In this document: in pieces, positions 42,875 to 50,804 of the stretch
How the letters are laid out: each line of letters opens with the position of its first letter
Numbering within the stretch: the stretch's first letter is position 1
Source: Kineosporia succinea
Lineage (GTDB): Bacteria; Actinomycetota; Actinomycetes; Actinomycetales; Kineosporiaceae
Assembly: GCF_030811555.1 (NCBI RefSeq)
Contig: NZ_JAUSQZ010000001.1
Span: forward strand, 5,143,241-5,207,240
Direction of reading: 5' to 3'
DNA length: 64,000 bases
Notes under the pieces: generated by a model
Database searches by the model: none
Seen by the model: the letters and a program-made list of their open reading frames with translations, nothing else
What the model was told of the DNA's origin: nothing
Program-made: the position numbers and the translations under genes

Positions 42875-43809
42875 CGAACCACCTGCACCCGGTTCCGGAG
42901 CCACCCCGTGGGAGCGGCACCGTCGTACTCGCCGTCAACCCGGTCGCCGGGGCGGGGCGGGGATTCGTCGCGGGGGTGCTCGCGGCCACCACCCTGCGGC
43001 GCGCCGGGCTGACCGTGCTCGAGGTCGGGGGTGACGACGCGGCCGGTCTGCGCCGGGCCGTGGCCGCCGCGCTCGTCCCGGCCCCCGACGCCCTCGTGGT
43101 CGTCGGCGGTGACGGCATGGTCAACCTGGGCCTGAACCTGGTCGCCGGCACCCCGATCCCGCTGGGCGTCGTCGCGGCCGGCACCGGGAACGACATCGCC
43201 CGCGAACTCGGGCTCCCGGTCCGGGACGCGGAGAGGGCGGCCCAGTCCGTCGTCCACCATCTGCACCGGCCCGTGCTGCGGGACGCCGCCCGGGTGACCA
43301 CCTCGTCCGGCGAAACCCGCTGGTTCATGGGCGTGCTCGCGGCCGGCCTGGACGCTGCCGTCAACGAGCGCGCCAACCGTGCGCCGGGCCTGGGCCGGGC
43401 TCGTTACCTGCTCGCCGCCCTGCGCGAGCTCCCCACGTTCAAGGCCCGCGACTACCGCCTGCACCTCGACGGCGAACCCGAGCGGCGCACGTCCCTCCTG
43501 CTCACCGCCGCGAACTGTGCCGCCTACGGGGGCGGCATGCGGATCTGCCCGGACGCCCGGCCCGACGACGGCCTGCTCGACGTGCTCACCGTCGACCCGA
43601 TGCACCCCTCCCGGCTGCTGGCCCTGCTCCCGCGCCTGTACCGGGGCACCCACGTGCACCACGAGAAGGTGGCTGTGCGCCGCGTCCGGCGTCTGCGTAT
43701 CGACGCCCCCGGCCTCGTCGCGTACGCCGACGGCGAGCGGATCGGGCCCCTTCCGGTGGAATGTGAGGCAGTACCTGGTGCGGTGCGAGTTCTCGCACCC
43801 GACCACTGA
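42871..43809 (+). CDS. diacylglycerol/lipid kinase family protein, apparent CTG start
   Basis: A roughly 312-residue member of the DAGK catalytic family. The nucleotide-binding N-terminus AVNPVAGAGRG, the VVGGDGMVN loop and GVVAAGTGNDIARELGLP are intact, and the C-terminal domain has GGGMRICPDARPDDGLLDV and YADGE. It probably phosphorylates diacylglycerol or a related lipid at the membrane. The first GTG in frame (42976) lies after the essential AVNP motif, and no ATG, GTG or TTG lies upstream before a stop at 42814. The likely start is CTG at 42871, overlapping the tatC stop as CTGA. Confidence 0.82.
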   Translation: MTNHLHPVPEPPRGSGTVVLAVNPVAGAGRGFVAGVLAATTLRRAGLTVLEVGGDDAAGLRRAVAAALVPAPDALVVVGGDGMVNLGLNLVAGTPIPLGVVAAGTGNDIARELGLPVRDAERAAQSVVHHLHRPVLRDAARVTTSSGETRWFMGVLAAGLDAAVNERANRAPGLGRARYLLAALRELPTFKARDYRLHLDGEPERRTSLLLTAANCAAYGGGMRICPDARPDDGLLDVLTVDPMHPSRLLALLPRLYRGTHVHHEKVAVRRVRRLRIDAPGLVAYADGERIGPLPVECEAVPGAVRVLAPDH

Positions 43810-43813
43810 CGGG

Positions 43814-43819
43814 TAGCGT
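43814..43819 (+). promoter_or_regulatory. -10 box (TAGCGT) for a leaderless transcript
   Basis: TAGCGT lies 6 nt before the GTG start of the helicase at 43826. Confidence 0.6.
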
Positions 43820-43825
43820 GGGCCT

Positions 43826-46624
43826 GTGACGTCGCCCGCCGAACGTTTTGCCGCGGCACGCAAGCGCAACGAGGAGGCTCAGACCCCGCTCTCCCGCTTC
43901 CGGTCGAAGTACCCCTTCGACCTGGACGGGTTCCAGCTCGAGGCCTGCGAGGCGCTCGCCGACGGGCGCGGTGTGCTCGTGGCCGCGCCGACCGGCTCGG
44001 GCAAGACCGTGGTCGGTGAGTTCGCCGTGTACCTGGCCCTGGAGGCCGGTCGGAAGGCGTTCTACACCACGCCGATCAAGGCGCTGAGCAACCAGAAGTA
44101 CGCCGACCTGGCCCGCATGCACGGGGCCGAGAACGTCGGCCTGCTCACCGGTGACACCTCGATCAACGCTGACGCGCCGGTGGTCGTGATGACCACCGAG
44201 GTGCTGCGCAACATGCTGTACGCCGACTCGGACGCCCTGAACGGCCTGGCCTACGTGGTCATGGACGAGGTGCACTACCTCGCCGACCGTTTCCGCGGCG
44301 CGGTCTGGGAAGAGGTGATCATCCACCTCCCCGACGACGTGCTGCTGGTCAGCCTGTCGGCGACCGTCAGCAACGCCGAGGAGTTCGGCGCCTGGCTCGA
44401 CACCGTGCGCGGCAACACCGAGGTCGTGGTCTCCGAAGACCGCCCGGTGCCGCTGTGGCAGCACGTGATGGCCAATCGCCAGCTCTACGACCTGTTCGCC
44501 GAGGGCACCACCGGTGACGGTGTGAACCCCGAGCTGCTGCAGATCACCCGCGACGCGAACCGCCGCGAGCGCCAGATGCAGGGCTCGGGTGGACGCCGCG
44601 GGGGCACGACCGCTGCCCGCGGCTCGAAGTCGCGGGGCACCTACGCGCGGGGCGGCAGCCGCCGCACGGGAGCCACGCCCAGCCGCACCGAGGTCATCAA
44701 CGCCCTCGACAGCGCCGGGCTGCTCCCGGCGATCACGTTCATCTTCAGCCGGGCCGGTTGTGACGCCGCGGTGCAGCAGTGCCTGTACTCGGGCATCCGC
44801 CTGACCTCGCCGGAGGAGCGCACCGAGATCCGGCACATCGTGGAGTCGCGCACCGCGGACATCCCCGACGAAGACCTGTCGGTGCTGGGCTACTACGAGT
44901 GGGCCGAGGCGCTCTCGCGGGGAGTGGCCGCGCACCACGCCGGTCTGCTGCCGGCCTTCAAGCAGGTCGTCGAGGAGCTCTTCACCCGCGGCCTGGTGAA
45001 GGCCGTGTTCGCCACCGAGACCCTGGCGCTGGGCATCAACATGCCGGCCCGCAGCGTGGTGCTGGAGAAACTGGTCAAGTGGAACGGTGAGACCCACGCC
45101 GACGTCACGCCGGGGGAGTACACCCAGCTGACCGGCCGGGCCGGGCGCCGTGGCATCGACGTCGAGGGCCACGCGGTGGTGCTCTGGCAGCCGGGCCTCG
45201 ACCCGGAGGTGGTCGGCGGTCTCGCTTCGACGCGAACCTTCCCGCTGCGCTCCAGTTTCCGGCCCACCTACAACATGGCGGTGAACCTGGTGGGGCAGGT
45301 CGGCCGGGCCCGCGCCCGGGAGATCCTGGAGACCTCGTTCGCCCAGTTCCAGGCCGACCGCGCGGTGGTCGGGCTGGCCAAGCAGGCGCGCAAGCAGGAA
45401 GAGGCGCTCGAGGGCTACGCCGGGGCGATGGACTGCCACCTCGGCGACTTCCGCGAGTACGCCGGCCTGCGGCGCAAGATCGGCGAGCGGGAGACCCAGC
45501 TGTCCCGCACGGCCTCGCGTGACCGTCGTTCCGAGGTGATCGGCTCGCTGGAGAAGCTGCGCCGCGGTGACGTGATCCGGGTCCCGGGCGGTCGCAAGCC
45601 CGGCTGGGCGGTCGTTCTCGACCCGGGAGTGGCCGGGGGAGACAGTCTCGAGGGACCGCGTCCGTCGATCCTCACCATCGAGCGCCAGGTGCGGCGGCTG
45701 TCGCTGCTCGACGTGCCGACGCCGGTCGAGGCGGCCACGCGCGTCACGGTGCCGAAGAACTTCAACGGGCGCGACGCCACCAACCGCCGCGACCTGGCCT
45801 CGTCGGTGCGCAACGCGCTGGGGTCGCTGGAGCACCACCCGGAGGATTTCGCCAGGAACCGGCCCAAGGGCAAGAAGGCGGCCGCGCACGAGGACGAGGA
45901 GCTGAACCGGCTGCGCCGGCAGATGCGTTCGCACCCGTGCCACGGCTGCGCCGAGCGTGAGGACCACGCCCGCTGGGCGGAGCGCTACTTCCGGCTCAAG
46001 CGGGAGACGGACGCGCTGGTGCGGCGGATCGAGGGCCGCACCAACACGATCGCGCGGGTCTTCGACCGGGTGTGTGACCTGCTCACCGAGCGCGGTTACC
46101 TGGCCGGTGACAAGGTGACGCCGGCCGGGGAACAGCTGCGGCGCATCTACTCCGAGAGCGACCTGCTGGTGTCGGAGTGCCTGCGCGGCGGGGTCTGGAA
46201 GGAGCTCGACGTGCCCGGCCTGACCGCGGTCGTGAGCGCCGTGGTGTACGAGTCGCGGCGTGACGAGAAGGGGCTCTCACCGCGCATTCCCAAGGGGGCG
46301 CCGGTGCTGGCCCTCGACACCATGACGCGGATCTGGTCGGTGCTCGACGACGAGGAGCGGGCGCACAAGCTCGACGTGACGCCCGAGCCCGACCTGGGTC
46401 TGGCCTGGGCGATCCACCGCTGGGCGAGCGGGCAGCCGCTGCAGGCCGTGCTGCGTGACGCCGACCTGGCCGCGGGTGACTTCGTGCGCTGGTGCAAGCA
46501 GGTGATCGACCTGCTCGGGCAGATCGCGCAGGCCAGTGACGACCCGGCGCTGGTGCGCACGGCCCGGGCGGCGGTCGACGCGATCAGCCGGGGCGTGGTG
46601 GCGGCGGGCCCGGCGCGGGCCTGA
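43826..46624 (+). CDS. helY: Ski2-like DEVH-box helicase with DSHCT domain (HelY)
   Basis: A 932-residue superfamily II helicase. Walker A is AAPTGSGKT, motif II is DEVHYL, motif III SATVSN, motif VI QLTGRAGRRGID. A Gly/Arg/Ser-rich linker at about 250-285 (SGGRRGGTTAARGSKSRG) interrupts the helicase core. The C-terminal DSHCT domain spans about 750-925, and a CHGC cysteine pair lies near residue 710. By homology with Ski2/Mtr4 and mycobacterial HelY (Rv2092c) it acts on RNA or structured nucleic acid. The position next to tat genes is conserved. Confidence 0.95.
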   Translation: MTSPAERFAAARKRNEEAQTPLSRFRSKYPFDLDGFQLEACEALADGRGVLVAAPTGSGKTVVGEFAVYLALEAGRKAFYTTPIKALSNQKYADLARMHGAENVGLLTGDTSINADAPVVVMTTEVLRNMLYADSDALNGLAYVVMDEVHYLADRFRGAVWEEVIIHLPDDVLLVSLSATVSNAEEFGAWLDTVRGNTEVVVSEDRPVPLWQHVMANRQLYDLFAEGTTGDGVNPELLQITRDANRRERQMQGSGGRRGGTTAARGSKSRGTYARGGSRRTGATPSRTEVINALDSAGLLPAITFIFSRAGCDAAVQQCLYSGIRLTSPEERTEIRHIVESRTADIPDEDLSVLGYYEWAEALSRGVAAHHAGLLPAFKQVVEELFTRGLVKAVFATETLALGINMPARSVVLEKLVKWNGETHADVTPGEYTQLTGRAGRRGIDVEGHAVVLWQPGLDPEVVGGLASTRTFPLRSSFRPTYNMAVNLVGQVGRARAREILETSFAQFQADRAVVGLAKQARKQEEALEGYAGAMDCHLGDFREYAGLRRKIGERETQLSRTASRDRRSEVIGSLEKLRRGDVIRVPGGRKPGWAVVLDPGVAGGDSLEGPRPSILTIERQVRRLSLLDVPTPVEAATRVTVPKNFNGRDATNRRDLASSVRNALGSLEHHPEDFARNRPKGKKAAAHEDEELNRLRRQMRSHPCHGCAEREDHARWAERYFRLKRETDALVRRIEGRTNTIARVFDRVCDLLTERGYLAGDKVTPAGEQLRRIYSESDLLVSECLRGGVWKELDVPGLTAVVSAVVYESRRDEKGLSPRIPKGAPVLALDTMTRIWSVLDDEERAHKLDVTPEPDLGLAWAIHRWASGQPLQAVLRDADLAAGDFVRWCKQVIDLLGQIAQASDDPALVRTARAAVDAISRGVVAAGPARA

Positions 46625-46677
46625 CCCCAAAGACCCAGCCCCAGTCTCAGCCCCAGTGCCGGCCCCAGCCTCAGCCC

Positions 46678-46727
46678 GGACCGGTCCGCGCAGATCCGGT
46701 GCGGACCGGTCCGCGCGGATCAGGTGC
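46678..46727. repeat. 25-bp direct duplication containing palindromes
   Basis: Two 25-bp copies beginning GGACCGGTCCGCGC, differing at two bases, lie between helY and the kdd stop. Each begins with the palindrome GGACCGGTCC; the two can pair to form a 10-bp stem with a 15-nt loop, so the duplication may serve as terminator for the converging genes. The second copy covers the kdd stop codon. Confidence 0.6.
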
Positions 46728-47871
46728 GGGCCGCGAAAAGTGACTGCACGCCGCGAGATCCGCGGAACTCCCGAAGGGCCAGTTCGGCGTGCCCGGCCGA
46801 GTACCCGTTGCCCACCAGCATCGTGACGTCGGCCGCCAGGGCCTCGGCGCCCAGGGCGGCCGCGCTGAACGAGGTGGCCATCGAGAAGAACACGATCGTG
46901 CCGCCCTCGGCCGTGGCCAGCACCGCGCCGTGCTCGCAGCCGGGCACGTCCACGCAGACCACCGTGACGTCGGCGGGACCGCCCGCGGCCCGGACCTTTT
47001 CGGCCAGGAGCACCGGGTTGCGGGCGTCGGCCACGACCACGGACGTGGCCAGGGGCTGGGCGTCGAGGCGGCCGGCGGCCAGCAGTGCCTGACGTTCCTC
47101 GGGGGAGCGGACCACGCCGATCCGGTGCGTGGCCCCGGCGGAACGGGCCGCGGCCAGCGACAGACTGCCGCTCTTGCCCGCGGCCCCGATCACGCAGACC
47201 ACGCTGGGCCCCGGGGGGTTCGGCGTCTTCTCGGGTGAAACCCGTTGCGGGTAACCGATCGTCATTCCTTTGGCGGCGACCGTGGCCACCACCCGGGCGG
47301 TCAGGGCCGGCGCCCCGCACACGTCGAAGACCGCCAGGGCCTGTTCGTCGGGCAGGTCACCGGGCAGCACCGCGGCGATCGAGCGGCCGAACAGCACGGC
47401 GCTCCCGGTGCACGGCACCTGCTCCGAAAGCCCGTTCCAGTCACTGATGTCGGTGAGCACGAGCGGTGTGCAGGTGAGCGAGACCAGGGTCGCCACGCGC
47501 TGTCCCGGCTTCAGGCCGAGGGGGGACGCGGTGCCCACCTCGGTCACGGTGCCGATCAGCATGCCTCCGGAACCGGTCACCGGATTGTGCATCTTGCCCC
47601 GCTCGGCCACGATCGCGCCGACCGCCTCGCGCACCGCCGCCCCGTCGCCCTCGTGCTCCTCGAGCAACTGCCGGAAGCTCGCCGCGTCGAGGTTGAGCCG
47701 CTCCACCGCGATCCGGACCTCGTCGCCGGCGAGCGGCGCGTGCGGGTCGAGCTTCCACGCGGCCTGGGGGAGCACCCCCTCCGGCTCGATCACCCGGTGC
47801 AGACCGTAGGGCGAGACCGGGGTGACCGGACCCTGGTCGGTGTGCACGCCGTCCGTCAGTTCATGGGTCAT
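46720..47871 (-). CDS. kdd: L-erythro-3,5-diaminohexanoate dehydrogenase
   Basis: A 383-residue NAD(P)-dependent dehydrogenase that oxidatively deaminates 3,5-diaminohexanoate to 5-amino-3-oxohexanoate in lysine degradation. The sequence follows the clostridial/fusobacterial enzyme block by block: GLHRVIEPEGVLPQAAWKLD, NLDAASFRQ, RGKMHNPVTGSGGMLIGTV, the Rossmann motif VIGAAGKSG and VFFSMATSFSAAALGAEALAADV. It is divergent from kamA (59 bp between starts). GGGAGGA precedes the ATG. The family match is strong; activity on this substrate is inferred. Confidence 0.9.
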   Translation of the reverse strand: MTHELTDGVHTDQGPVTPVSPYGLHRVIEPEGVLPQAAWKLDPHAPLAGDEVRIAVERLNLDAASFRQLLEEHEGDGAAVREAVGAIVAERGKMHNPVTGSGGMLIGTVTEVGTASPLGLKPGQRVATLVSLTCTPLVLTDISDWNGLSEQVPCTGSAVLFGRSIAAVLPGDLPDEQALAVFDVCGAPALTARVVATVAAKGMTIGYPQRVSPEKTPNPPGPSVVCVIGAAGKSGSLSLAAARSAGATHRIGVVRSPEERQALLAAGRLDAQPLATSVVVADARNPVLLAEKVRAAGGPADVTVVCVDVPGCEHGAVLATAEGGTIVFFSMATSFSAAALGAEALAADVTMLVGNGYSAGHAELALREFRGSRGVQSLFAART

Positions 47872-47902
47872 GCCGTAAATCCTCCCGTGAAAGACTCCCG
47901 AA

Positions 47903-47916
47903 CAAGGAAATTCTTG
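47903..47916. promoter_or_regulatory. candidate Lrp-type operator between kdd and kamA
   Basis: CAAGGAAATTCTTG is an AT-rich near-palindrome (arms CAAG and CTTG around GAAATT) in an otherwise GC-rich context. It resembles the general shape of Lrp/AsnC sites (A/T core flanked by inverted AG/CT) and lies between the -35 and -10 of kamA. The regulator gene lies at the other end of kamA. Confidence 0.4.
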
Positions 47917-47918
47917 CT

Positions 47919-47924
47919 TACTCT
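47919..47924 (+). promoter_or_regulatory. -10 box (TACTCT) for kamA
   Basis: TACTCT lies 6 nt before the GTG start at 47931, indicating a leaderless kamA transcript. Confidence 0.55.
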
Positions 47925-47930
47925 CGTGGG

Positions 47931-49310
47931 GTGACGGAACTCATAGCGGTGAAACCCTCCATCGCCCGGACGGCCCAGCCGTACGAGTACCGGCGGCGTG
48001 AGCTCGTTGAGCCCGACTGGATGCGCTTCCCAGGGTGGCGCACGGTCACGCCGCCGGAGTGGGCGAGCGCCCAGTGGCAACGTGCGCACTGCGTGAAGAA
48101 CATCCGGCAGCTGCGCGAGGTGCTGGGGGACCTGGCCCCGGAGTCGTTCTACGACGACCTGGCCCGCGACCAGGAGCAGCACTCGACGATGTCGATGCTG
48201 CTGCCGCCGCAGATGCTCAACACGATGGACACCGGCGACCTGCGGGCCGACCCGGTGCGCCGCTACATGCTGCCGCTGGCGAGCGACCGGCACCCGCTCT
48301 GGCCGAGTCATCCCCGGGCGAGCCGGGATTCACTGCACGAGCACGACATGTGGGTGGCCGAGGGTCTGACCCACCGCTATCCCACGAAGGTGCTGGCCGA
48401 GCTGGTGTCGACCTGCCCGCAGTACTGCGGGCACTGCACCCGCATGGACCTGGTCGGCACGTCCACGCCGTCCGTCACCAAACTGCGCCTGGCCGGTAAG
48501 CCGGCCGACCGTTACGGCGCGATTCTCGAGTACCTGCGGGCCCACCCGGGAATCCGGGACGTGGTGGTCTCCGGGGGAGACGTCGCGAACGTTCCCTGGC
48601 GGCAACTGGAGTCGTTCCTGGGCGGCCTGCTCGAGATCGAGTCGATCCGCGACATCCGCCTGGCCACCAAGGCTCTCATGGGGCTGCCTCAGCACTGGTT
48701 GCAGGAAGACGTGGTGGCGGGCGTGGAGCGCGTGGCCCGTCGGGCGCGGGGCCGGGGGGTGAGCCTGGCCGTGCACACCCACGTGAACGCCGTGCAGTCG
48801 CTGACCCCGCTGGTGGCGAAGGCGTCGAAGGCCCTGCTGGAGGCCGGGGTTCGCGACGTGCGCAACCAGGGCGTGCTGATGCGGGGCGTGAACGACTCCC
48901 CGGAGCAGCTGCTCGACCTGTCGTTCGGGCTGCTCGACGAGGCCATGATCACGCCGTACTACTTCTACATGTGCGACATGATCCCGGCGTCGGAGCACTG
49001 GCGGGTGCCGCTGTCCCGGGCGCAGGAGCTGCAGCACGCGATCATGGGCTACCTGCCGGGTTTCGCGACTCCGCGCATCGTGTGCGACGTGCCGTTCGTG
49101 GGCAAGCGCTGGGTGCACCAGGCGGCCGGGTACGACCAGGTGCGGGGCATCAGCACCTGGACCAAGAACTACCGGACCTCGATCGAGACGGACGCGGACG
49201 ACCTCACCCGCGACCATCCGTACTACGACCCGATCGACACCCTGCCCCCGGCCGGGCAGGAGTGGTGGGCCGACCAGACGGGTCAGATGCCGAGCGGGCG
49301 CGCCTCGTAG
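47931..49310 (+). CDS. kamA: KamA family radical SAM aminomutase (lysine 2,3-aminomutase type)
   Basis: A 459-residue radical-SAM and PLP enzyme expected to turn L-lysine into L-beta-lysine. The cluster motif is C162-x3-C166-x2-C169 (CPQYCGHC), followed by VVVSGGDVAN. Aspartates corresponding to those that hold the lysine side chain are present (D349 in MCDM, D386 in CDVPFVGK), and K392 is the PLP lysine. The PLP loop is DVPFVGK instead of the usual DAPGGGGK, one residue shorter, and the cysteines that bind the structural zinc in the clostridial enzyme are missing (S323 in NDS; no C-terminal CxC). Leaderless start. Its end overlaps the convergent Lrp gene by 28 bp. Confidence 0.88.
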   Translation: MTELIAVKPSIARTAQPYEYRRRELVEPDWMRFPGWRTVTPPEWASAQWQRAHCVKNIRQLREVLGDLAPESFYDDLARDQEQHSTMSMLLPPQMLNTMDTGDLRADPVRRYMLPLASDRHPLWPSHPRASRDSLHEHDMWVAEGLTHRYPTKVLAELVSTCPQYCGHCTRMDLVGTSTPSVTKLRLAGKPADRYGAILEYLRAHPGIRDVVVSGGDVANVPWRQLESFLGGLLEIESIRDIRLATKALMGLPQHWLQEDVVAGVERVARRARGRGVSLAVHTHVNAVQSLTPLVAKASKALLEAGVRDVRNQGVLMRGVNDSPEQLLDLSFGLLDEAMITPYYFYMCDMIPASEHWRVPLSRAQELQHAIMGYLPGFATPRIVCDVPFVGKRWVHQAAGYDQVRGISTWTKNYRTSIETDADDLTRDHPYYDPIDTLPPAGQEWWADQTGQMPSGRAS

Positions 49311-49723
49311 GGGGTGGAGAGCACGATCGTGGTGCGGGTGCGCACGTCGCCCTCGGCGCGGATGCGCGCGAGCAGCGCCTCGAGCGCGGACGGGGTGGCC
49401 ACCCGCACCTTCAGCAGGTAGTTCTCGTCACCGGCGACCGAGTAGCAGGCCTCGATCTCAGCGATCGGGGCCAGGCGCTCCGGCACGTCGTCGGGCGCCG
49501 AGTGGTCGAGCGGCGTGACCGACACGAACGCGGTGAGCGGGAGATCGACGGCCTCGGACTGCACCACGGCGGTGTAGCCGCGGATGATGCCCTTCTGCTC
49601 GAGCCGGCGCACACGCTGGTGCACAGCTGATGTGGACAATCCCGTCGCGCGGCCCAGATCGGTGAAACTCATCCGGCCGTCCTTCGACAGCAACCGTAAA
49701 ATGTGTCGGTCGATCTCCTCCAT
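49283..49723 (-). CDS. Lrp/AsnC family transcriptional regulator
   Basis: A 146-residue regulator: winged helix-turn-helix at about 3-60 (RHILRLLSKDGRMSFTDLGRATGLSTS region) and a RAM ligand-binding domain at about 65-140 (AFVSVTP, CYSVAGDENYLLKV). Lrp-type proteins form octamers that sense amino acids. Its position, tail-to-tail and overlapping kamA by 28 bp, makes control of kamA and kdd, perhaps in response to lysine, the simplest reading. The ATG at 49723 is the family start; upstream in-frame ATG codons add unrelated residues. Confidence 0.9.
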   Translation of the reverse strand: MEEIDRHILRLLSKDGRMSFTDLGRATGLSTSAVHQRVRRLEQKGIIRGYTAVVQSEAVDLPLTAFVSVTPLDHSAPDDVPERLAPIAEIEACYSVAGDENYLLKVRVATPSALEALLARIRAEGDVRTRTTIVLSTPYEARPLGI

Positions 49724-49847
49724 CCGGCGAACGTTACAGCCCCGAACTACCTGGTGGCACCGGGATTGCCCGTCGTGACCGCCACATCGCTCAGCGTGTG
49801 CCGGTGGTGACCCTCGCGAGCGCCCCACAGGTGGCAGGATCACCCGC

Positions 49848-50804
49848 ATGGCGCCCTCGTTCCCCGACCCCCGCCCCGAGTTGATGCTGCTCGACGCCGC
49901 GTCGCTCTACTTCCGCTCGTTCCACGGTGTGCCCGACTCGTTCACGGCGCCCGACGGCACCGTGGTGAACGCGCTGCGGGGATTCCTGGACTCGGTCGCC
50001 TACCTGATCACCCTGCGCGGGCCGGGCCGGGTGGTGGCCTGCTGGGACGAGGACTGGCGGCCCGCCTTCCGGGTCGAGGCCATCCCCTCGTACAAGGCGC
50101 ACCGGGTGGCGAACCCGCGCACCAACGCCGAGGAGGTGCCCGACCTGCTCACGCCCCAGGTGCCGCTGATCATCGAGGCGCTGTCGCTGCTGGGGGTCTG
50201 CCGGGCCGGGGCCGCCGGTTACGAGGCCGACGACGTGATCGGCACGCTCACCGCCCGCCAGCTCGCGGCCGGTCGCGGGCAGGTCGACGTGGTCACCGGT
50301 GACCGCGACCTGTTCCAGCTCGCCGACGACTCCGCGGCGGTGCGGGTGCTGTATGTCGGGCGGGGTGTGCGCAAGCTGGAAATCGTGGACGAGGCCTGGC
50401 TTCTCGGGAAGTACGGCGTCACCAGCGGCCAGATGTACGCCGAGATGGCCACCCTGCGTGGAGACCCGAGCGACGGGCTGCCCGGGGTGGCGGGCATCGG
50501 CGAGAAGACCGCGGCCGGGATGCTGAACCGGTTCGGCACCCTCACCGCCCTGCGCGAGGCCGCGGCCGACCCGTCGTCGGACCTGTCGCCGGGGCAGCGC
50601 AAGAAGCTGGCGGAGGCCTCGGACTACCTCGACGCCGCACCCCGGGTGGTCACGGTGGCGCCCGACGCACCGGTGCCGGACCTCGACGACGCCCTGCCCG
50701 GCACCCCGCCCGACCACGCCGCGCTGGTGGCGTTCGCGGAGAAGTGGGGCGTGGAGAGCAGCGTGGCCCGGATGGTGCAGGCGATGACGAAGGCCGCCGG
50801 CTAG
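49848..50804 (+). CDS. 5'-3' exonuclease (PolI N-domain-like)
   Basis: A 318-residue FEN-type nuclease similar to the N-terminal domain of DNA polymerase I but encoded alone, as in mycobacteria (Rv2090). Metal-binding residues are seen in LMLLDAASLYFRSFHG, the GYEADDVIG motif, VVTGDRDLFQLA and RGDPSDGLPGVAGIGEKTA, the last being the helix-hairpin-helix for DNA. It should remove flaps or RNA primers. Its TAG overlaps the TAG of the converging next gene in a shared CTAG. Confidence 0.93.
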   Translation: MAPSFPDPRPELMLLDAASLYFRSFHGVPDSFTAPDGTVVNALRGFLDSVAYLITLRGPGRVVACWDEDWRPAFRVEAIPSYKAHRVANPRTNAEEVPDLLTPQVPLIIEALSLLGVCRAGAAGYEADDVIGTLTARQLAAGRGQVDVVTGDRDLFQLADDSAAVRVLYVGRGVRKLEIVDEAWLLGKYGVTSGQMYAEMATLRGDPSDGLPGVAGIGEKTAAGMLNRFGTLTALREAAADPSSDLSPGQRKKLAEASDYLDAAPRVVTVAPDAPVPDLDDALPGTPPDHAALVAFAEKWGVESSVARMVQAMTKAAG

